Assembly (NCBI GenBank): GCA_002709835.1
Contig: PAQX01000083.1
Coordinates: forward strand, 1 to 37,086
Direction: 5' to 3'
From: Deltaproteobacteria bacterium
Lineage (GTDB): Bacteria; Myxococcota_A; UBA9160; UBA4427
DNA length: 37,086 nt
The position numbers were made by a program, and so were the translations under genes. The notes beneath the pieces were generated by a model, which searched no databases, was not told where the DNA came from, and worked only from the letters and a program-made list of their open reading frames with translations. The stretch's first letter is position 1; each line of letters begins with the position of its first letter. This document shows positions 32,830 to 37,086 of this stretch, piece by piece.

Positions 32830-33651
32830 ATGTCCGCCCCGAACAACGACATGACCGTCTTCGTCGTCTCCGACGGAACCGGAGACACCGGCTCCGCCGC
32901 CGTCCGCGCGGCGATGATCCAGTTCCGTGACCGCTGGAGGCTGCGCGTCTTCCGCGACGCGCGGACGATCTCCGAGGTCCAGCGCGTGATCGAGCTGGCC
33001 GAGGAGGCGGGGGCCCTCGTCGTCTTCTCCCTCGTCGAGGGCGATGTGATCGAAGCGCTCCAGCGCGAGGCCGAGCAGCGTCACGTCGCGACGGTCGATC
33101 TGCTCGGGCCGCTGATCATGCGCGTCGCCCAGAAGCTCAAGGTCGAGCCGCGCCATCAGCCGGGCCTCCTTCACGGGTTCTCCGAGGACTACTTCGAACG
33201 GGTCGACGCGGTCGAGTTCGCCGTGCGCCACGATGACGGTGCGAACATGCGCACCCTTCACGAAGCGGACATCGTCTTGACCGGGGTGTCGCGGACGTCG
33301 AAGACGCCGCTTTCGATGTACCTGGCCCAGCGCGGGTACAAGACGGGGAACGTTCCGCTCGTGCCCGGGCTCGATCCGCCGACGGAGCTGCTCGAGGTCA
33401 ACAAGAAGCGGGTCTTCGGCCTGACCGTCGATCCCGGAACGCTGCTCTCGGTTCGAACGGCGCGGATGCGCTCGATCCGCGGCAAGTCGGCGACTGACTA
33501 CACGGATCCCGATCAGGTCATGCTCGAGCTCGATCGCGCGAAGAAGCTGTTCCGCGCGAATGGCTGGAAGCAGATCGACGTGTCCGGCCGCGCGGTCGAG
33601 GAGAACGCGTCGAAGATCATCGACGCCTACGAAGAGGCGTTCGGGGAGTAG
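32830..33651 (+). CDS. ppsR: Pyruvate, phosphate dikinase / PEP synthase regulatory protein (DUF299)
   Basis: A 273-residue bifunctional serine/threonine kinase and pyrophosphorylase that inactivates (ADP-dependent) and reactivates (Pi-dependent) PPDK or PEP synthase. The opening [19 protein letters not shown] is the family start. The nucleotide-binding loop [15 protein letters not shown] begins at 152, and [17 protein letters not shown] follows. [23 protein letters not shown] is also family-typical. ATG 32830 is used; ATG 32851 is possible. No pps or ppdK gene is adjacent. Its 3' end overlaps the convergent NYN gene by 25 bp. Confidence 0.95.
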   Translation: MSAPNNDMTVFVVSDGTGDTGSAAVRAAMIQFRDRWRLRVFRDARTISEVQRVIELAEEAGALVVFSLVEGDVIEALQREAEQRHVATVDLLGPLIMRVAQKLKVEPRHQPGLLHGFSEDYFERVDAVEFAVRHDDGANMRTLHEADIVLTGVSRTSKTPLSMYLAQRGYKTGNVPLVPGLDPPTELLEVNKKRVFGLTVDPGTLLSVRTARMRSIRGKSATDYTDPDQVMLELDRAKKLFRANGWKQIDVSGRAVEENASKIIDAYEEAFGE

Positions 33652-34151
33652 CCTGCGCCTCTCTTTGCGTCCGGGTCGGGACACTCCGACAGGAACGCCC
33701 AGGGCGACCAGATGTGGCACCCCGCGCTCCGGGCGCGGCCCTCGACCTGCTTGTCCCGGGTCACGACGAAGGTCCGTTCCGGCGCTGACGCCCGCCGCGC
33801 GCGACGGACGATCCAATCGTCGGCGCTTTCGACGTAGACGCTGTGGACCCGGGGTACGTCCGGGCGGTCGCCCGCGGCGAGGGCGCCTTGGGACTCGAGC
33901 TGAACGACCGGTTCGGCCCACTGGGCCCAGGCGGGGCGGGCGCCGTCGAAGGCGACCCAGAGCTCGTCGGTCGCGGTCGGCCAGCTGGACGCGAGGCGAA
34001 GCAGTCGTTCGCGCTGGGTCCGGCGCCACCATCCGCTCTCGCGTTCGTGTTCCTCGAGCACGGCGTGGAGGACGTTGAATCCGTCGACCAGGATCGTGCG
34101 TCGTTCGCCGGGGTCCGTCTGCGCGGAGGCGTCGAAGGCCGCGTCGATCAT
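33627..34151 (-). CDS. NYN-domain (YacP-like) putative RNA nuclease
   Basis: A 174-residue protein with a PIN-like NYN fold. It has ILVDGFNVLHAVLEEHE (Asp in the first strand), then DELWVAFDGARPAWAQW, VHSVYVESADDWIVRRA and FVVTRDKQVEGRARSAGCHIW. The acidic residues at these strand ends are those that bind metal in YacP/Rae1-type ribonucleases. ATG 34151 overlaps the stop of the upstream membrane-protein gene by 4 bases (ATGA), so translation is probably coupled. The C-terminal 25 bp run antisense to the end of ppsR. The tail ([17 protein letters not shown]) is likely disordered. The RNA target is unknown. Confidence 0.82.
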   Translation of the reverse strand: MIDAAFDASAQTDPGERRTILVDGFNVLHAVLEEHERESGWWRRTQRERLLRLASSWPTATDELWVAFDGARPAWAQWAEPVVQLESQGALAAGDRPDVPRVHSVYVESADDWIVRRARRASAPERTFVVTRDKQVEGRARSAGCHIWSPWAFLSECPDPDAKRGAGYSPNASS

Positions 34152-34639
34152 CGAGCGGACGAACCGGCGGTCGGCATGAATTCCCGCGCGTACCGATCGG
34201 TCGTCGTTCTGGTCCACTCCGCACCCTCGACTCCCGCGACGCCGAGAGGCGACGGCGGGACGACGACAGCGTACTCGGTTGCCGGGGCACCGCCGGCCGA
34301 GACCTCCGGCGAGGAAGCGTCGAAGCCCAGCTCGTAGGCTGCCCAGCCGAAGCCGAACGCCATCGTGGCGAGGATCGCGACGCCCGCCTCGACGAGCCCA
34401 TTCTGGCCCGCATCTTCGTCGCTCGGCCGAAAGGCCTCGCGGCTGATCGCGAGAGGCCTCGACGGGGGCGCGACACCATGCCGCCGTCGCGGCGCCCGGG
34501 GGAGGGGGAGCGGCCCCGGTCGCCAGCGGGACCGGGGCCCGGAGGCGGGGGGCTGCGGGGAGTGAGTGGGGGCAACGCCGCGCGGGCGTCGAAATTCGGA
34601 GGAGAAGATGAATTCGGCCTGGTCCGTGGTTTCCGTCAT
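34148..34639 (-). CDS. Hypothetical single-pass membrane protein
   Basis: A 163-residue protein I do not recognise. The first ~85 residues are rich in Pro and Arg and look disordered (PPASGPRSRWRPGPLPLPRA). One hydrophobic helix, GLVEAGVAILATMAFGFGWA, follows at about 81-100, then an ~60-residue tail. There are no Cys pairs or known motifs. It has GGAG 8 bases before ATG 34639 and ends in an ATGA overlap with the NYN gene. That makes it likely real and functionally tied to the nuclease, perhaps as a membrane anchor for it. It is divergent from aguB. The low-complexity N-terminus in a GC-rich genome lowers certainty. Confidence 0.5.
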   Translation of the reverse strand: MTETTDQAEFIFSSEFRRPRGVAPTHSPQPPASGPRSRWRPGPLPLPRAPRRRHGVAPPSRPLAISREAFRPSDEDAGQNGLVEAGVAILATMAFGFGWAAYELGFDASSPEVSAGGAPATEYAVVVPPSPLGVAGVEGAEWTRTTTDRYAREFMPTAGSSAR

Positions 34640-34747
34640 GCGGGGGACTCCGGTTCCGGGGGGGTACGACCAGAGAGTGCAGGCGGGCCATGACAGTTCC
34701 GGTCACGTAGTCGGAAGGCCCCTGCCACCTGTGATCCAGCCCACCGT

Positions 34748-34771
34748 TTCGTGTGCTTGCGCGCACACGAA
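34748..34771. promoter_or_regulatory. 9+6+9 palindrome upstream of aguB: candidate operator
   Basis: TTCGTGTGC (34748-34756) and GCACACGAA (34763-34771) are perfect inverted arms around TTGCGC. The site ends 21 bp before the aguB ATG, in the divergent 153-bp gap. The spacing and size suit a dimeric repressor. It could control aguBA, the divergent membrane-protein gene, or both. Function is inferred from position and symmetry. Confidence 0.45.
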
Positions 34772-34792
34772 CCGTGCTTTAGAAAAGCGCCG

Positions 34793-35776
34793 ATGGAAGC
34801 CGTGAAACCCCAGGATCGGGCGCCGACCCGGCGCGTGGGCGTCGTGCAGATGCGCTGCGAGCCCGACCCCGCGCGCAATCTCCGACACGCCCAGGACGCG
34901 ATCGGCGACGCGGCCCGGGAGGGCGCGGACGTCGTCTGCCTGCCCGAGCTGTTTCGGACGACCTATCTCTGTCAGAGCGAGGATCCCTCCCGCTTCGACT
35001 GGGCCGAACCGATTCCGGGCCCGTCGACGGAGGCGCTGTCAAAACAGGCCGCCGACCTCGGAATCTCGATCGTGGGTTCGCTCTTCGAACGTCGTGCCGC
35101 CGGTCTCTATCACAACACCGCGGTCGTGCTCGACGCCGAAGGTCGCCTCGCCGGGCGCTATCGGAAGATGCACATCCCCGACGACCCGCTCTACTACGAG
35201 AAGTTCTACTTCACGCCCGGCGACCTGGGTTTTCAGGCCCATCGGACCGAGGCCGGAATGTTAGGCGTACTCGTGTGCTGGGATCAGTGGTTCCCCGAGG
35301 CCGCCCGCGCGACGGCCCTCGCAGGCGCGGAGATGCTCTTCTACCCGACGGCGATCGGCTGGCAGTTCGACGAAGGGGAAGAGATCGACGGGTCCCAGCG
35401 CGAAGCCTGGAAGACGATCCAGCGGTCGCACGCGATCGCGAACGGGGCCTTCGTGATCGCGGTCAATCGCGTGGGACACGAGACCCTCGAAGGGGCCGAG
35501 GGCGACGGAATCCGGTTCTGGGGCTCGTCCTTCGTGTCGGACCCGTTCGGCCGGATCCTCGCGACGGCGCCCGACGACGACGAGGCGGTCCTCGTGGTGG
35601 AGTGCGACCTCGGCAAGGTCGAGCGGACGCGGCGGGACTGGCCCTTCCTGCGCGACCGGCGGATCGACGCCTACCAGGCGATCGGTCAGCGGTTCGTCGA
35701 CGAGCCTTCGGCACGGTCGAAGACGCCGGCCGAGCGACGGGCGGCGACCGGCGAGGATGGCGCGGGCTCGTTGTGA
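34793..35776 (+). CDS. aguB: N-carbamoylputrescine amidase
   Basis: A 327-residue nitrilase-superfamily amidase that hydrolyses N-carbamoylputrescine to putrescine, CO2 and ammonia. The Glu-Lys-Cys triad is Glu52 (CLPELFRTTYLC), Lys125 (GRYRKMHIPDDPLYYEKFYF, in part) and Cys162 (LVCWDQWFPEAAR). The stretches around Lys125 and FTPGDLGF are typical of AguB rather than of other nitrilases, as is FYPTAIGWQ. ATG 34793 is chosen; an ATG at 34751 lies inside the palindrome and adds a non-family stretch. It overlaps aguA by 4 bases (GTGA), and the two enzymes catalyse successive steps, so the operon assignment is firm. The C-terminal ~25 residues are Lys/Arg/Glu-rich and probably flexible. Confidence 0.95.
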   Translation: MEAVKPQDRAPTRRVGVVQMRCEPDPARNLRHAQDAIGDAAREGADVVCLPELFRTTYLCQSEDPSRFDWAEPIPGPSTEALSKQAADLGISIVGSLFERRAAGLYHNTAVVLDAEGRLAGRYRKMHIPDDPLYYEKFYFTPGDLGFQAHRTEAGMLGVLVCWDQWFPEAARATALAGAEMLFYPTAIGWQFDEGEEIDGSQREAWKTIQRSHAIANGAFVIAVNRVGHETLEGAEGDGIRFWGSSFVSDPFGRILATAPDDDEAVLVVECDLGKVERTRRDWPFLRDRRIDAYQAIGQRFVDEPSARSKTPAERRAATGEDGAGSL

Positions 35777-36837
35777 GTCCGGCGCTCCGTCGCTGGCCCG
35801 CCGAGTGGGCCCCCCATCGCGCGACCTGGCTCTCGTGGCCCCATAGCCGCGAGACTTGGCCGGGCGCGGGGCTGCTCGAAGCGGTCGAGGACGCCTTCTG
35901 TGAGATCGTCCGCGCGATCCTCCCGGGCGAGGCGGTCGAGATCAACGTCGCGAGCGCCGAAATGGCGGGGCACGTGCGCGGTCGGCTGAGCGGCGCCGGG
36001 ATCGCGGACCTGTCCGGGGTGCATCTCCGCGAGATCCCGACCGACGACGCCTGGGTGCGGGACCACGGCGGGATTTTCGTGTTCGAGGACGACGATCGGG
36101 TCCTGCTCGATTTCGAGTACGACGCCTGGGGCGGGAAGTATCCGCCGTGGGATCGGGACGCGGCGGTCGCTCGGCAGATGGCGCGCGCTGCCGGGGTTCC
36201 GCGCGAGGCCGTCGACCTGGTCCTCGAGGGCGGGTCGATCGAGGGGGACGGTGAAGGGACGATTCTGACGACCGAGTCGTGCCTGCTGAACCCGAACCGG
36301 GCCCGGCCTGGCGTCGACCGCTCGCGGGCGGCCTTCGAAGAGATGTTCGGGACGCGTTTCGGGGCTTCCCGCGTCCTATGGCTGGAGGACGGCGTCGAGG
36401 GCGACGACACGGACGGCCACATCGATGATCTGACCCGGTTCGTCGCGCCCGGACGGGTCGTGACCGGGGTGGAGCCGGCCGCGAGCGACCCGAATCACGC
36501 GGTGCTGGCGCGGAATCGGGCGCGTCTGGCGGAAATGGTGGATGCGCAGGGGAGGGCGCTCGAGGTGATCGAGCTCCCGATGCCCGGCGCGTTCGAGGGC
36601 CCGCACGGCCGCGCCCCGGCCAGCTACGCGAACTTCTACTTCGCGAATGCGGGGCTCCTCGTGCCGGTCTTCGACCAGCCGACGGACGCCGAGGCGATCG
36701 GGATCCTCGAAGCGCTCGGGCTCGACCGCCCCGTGTTGCCGATTCCAGCCCAAAGCCTCGTTCTAGGACTGGGGGCCGTCCATTGCCTCACGCAACAGGA
36801 GCCCGCGCCGCACCTTGGCGGTGCCGAATCGAGATGA
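35773..36837 (+). CDS. aguA: Agmatine deiminase
   Basis: A 354-residue enzyme of the guanidine-modifying superfamily that converts agmatine to N-carbamoylputrescine, the substrate of the neighbouring AguB. Family marks: WPAEWAPHRATWLSWPHS near the start, TDDAWVRDHGGIFV, AWGGKYPPWDRD, LEGGSIEGDGEGTILTTESC with LLNPNR, EGDDTDGHIDDLTRF, and catalytic Cys338 in GLGAVHCLTQQEP. The start is GTG 35773, which overlaps the aguB stop. With AguB this gives the arginine-decarboxylase route to putrescine; no speA is in the window. No terminator with a T-tract is obvious after the gene. Confidence 0.95.
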   Translation: MSPALRRWPAEWAPHRATWLSWPHSRETWPGAGLLEAVEDAFCEIVRAILPGEAVEINVASAEMAGHVRGRLSGAGIADLSGVHLREIPTDDAWVRDHGGIFVFEDDDRVLLDFEYDAWGGKYPPWDRDAAVARQMARAAGVPREAVDLVLEGGSIEGDGEGTILTTESCLLNPNRARPGVDRSRAAFEEMFGTRFGASRVLWLEDGVEGDDTDGHIDDLTRFVAPGRVVTGVEPAASDPNHAVLARNRARLAEMVDAQGRALEVIELPMPGAFEGPHGRAPASYANFYFANAGLLVPVFDQPTDAEAIGILEALGLDRPVLPIPAQSLVLGLGAVHCLTQQEPAPHLGGAESR

Positions 36838-37065
36838 TCCCTGCGGGGGGACTGGGCCGAGCCCGGCAACCGCGCGATTCCATCCCGGGTTGATCGTTGG
36901 ATCACCTTTTCACGCTCCCCGCTATAGGTTAAACCCCCGTAGCGCTTGCGTACGGCGGCCCTCCGGCCCCGCCCGCGGGCGGCTCGTCGCCCCGTTTTCG
37001 CTGGCGCGACAGGCTCTTGTCTCAGTTCGTTTCCGATTCAACCTCACTTCCGAGAGGTCTCACCC
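36838..37065. promoter_or_regulatory. Intergenic region upstream of a gene running off the right edge
   Basis: A 228-bp gap, more AT-rich near 36890-36935. TATAGG at 36923-36928 resembles a -10 box, with TTGGAT at 36897-36902 as a poorly spaced -35 (20 bp). The region after it is GC-rich with small dyads. GAGAGG at 37052-37057 is a ribosome binding site for the ATG at 37066. Confidence 0.35.
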
Positions 37066-37086
37066 ATGGACGTTTCCCGACATGAC
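37066..37086 (+). CDS. Start of an unidentified gene (runs off the right edge)
   Basis: ATG 37066 with GAGAGG 8 bases upstream opens a frame of seven codons (MDVSRHD) to the window end. Too little is visible for any identification. Confidence 0.4.

Noticed and set aside
32700..32888. Longer N-terminus of LeuRS
   Set aside because: The added 63 residues overlap the ppsR start and do not resemble LeuRS, whose normal start is at 32699.
1..37086. Mobile element, prophage, CRISPR array or defence system
   Set aside because: No transposase, integrase, terminal repeats, spaced repeat array, restriction enzyme, toxin-antitoxin pair or phage gene was seen. The small XRE gene alone is not enough, because no toxin partner is adjacent.

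Overview
The window is GC-rich (roughly two-thirds G+C by eye), chromosomal and Gram-negative. ADP-heptose and AsmA-type envelope genes, LolA-like proteins, an NtrB/NtrC pair, a GAF-containing PtsP and a DUF299 dikinase regulator suggest a deltaproteobacterial or Myxococcota-like lineage, probably uncultivated; this placement is inference from gene content. CoA-transferase, epoxide hydrolase, SDR and questin-oxidase-type genes fit an aerobe with broad lipid and hydrophobic-carbon metabolism. I saw no transposase, integrase, phage gene, rRNA, tRNA or CRISPR array.

Layout. 1-1461: the 3' part of a LolA-like gene, then a frameshifted, truncated second LolA-like gene. 1474-5860: mrp/apbC diverges from a questin-oxidase-family gene, which converges on a fatty acid desaturase lying downstream of a PaaX-type regulator. 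5965-6492: lspA. 6535-12209: a compact minus-strand operon read ntrB-ntrC-thiE-nupC-M19 dipeptidase, with overlaps or gaps of no more than 24 bp. 12453-15174: moeA, an unrecognised 151-codon gene and a PlsC-like acyltransferase. 15187-18404: AsmA-like gene overlapping an HldE/RfaE2-type heptose nucleotidyltransferase. 18405-19147: a regulatory intergenic region, a small XRE regulator and a very strong terminator. 19266-21659: ptsP, apparently with a non-canonical start codon. 21701-26070: DUF374 acyltransferase, heme O synthase (ctaB) and a double-length CaiB/BaiF CoA-transferase. 26163-29106: DUF2959 lipoprotein, epoxide hydrolase and SDR, all on the minus strand. 29214-29945: promoter-like sequence, FMN (RFN) riboswitch and a type II lumazine synthase. 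30051-33651: leuS divergent from the PEP synthase/PPDK regulator gene. 33627-34639: a coupled pair, one-TM protein plus NYN nuclease. 34748-36837: a palindrome followed by aguB-aguA, which converts agmatine to putrescine. 37066 onward: the first seven codons of another gene.

Most genes are housekeeping or envelope-related, and I do not see a clear-cut new system. The better leads are regulatory: twin palindromes before the XRE gene, a 9+6+9 dyad before aguBA, the AUC-like start of ptsP, and an FMN riboswitch driving an alphaproteobacterial-type RibH2. Several enzymes show changed active-site motifs: a CNT transporter without the usual Q-T/S-E-A-P motif, a PlsC-like enzyme with HX4N, an Mrp without its CxxC, and a fused CoA-transferase with one degenerate half.
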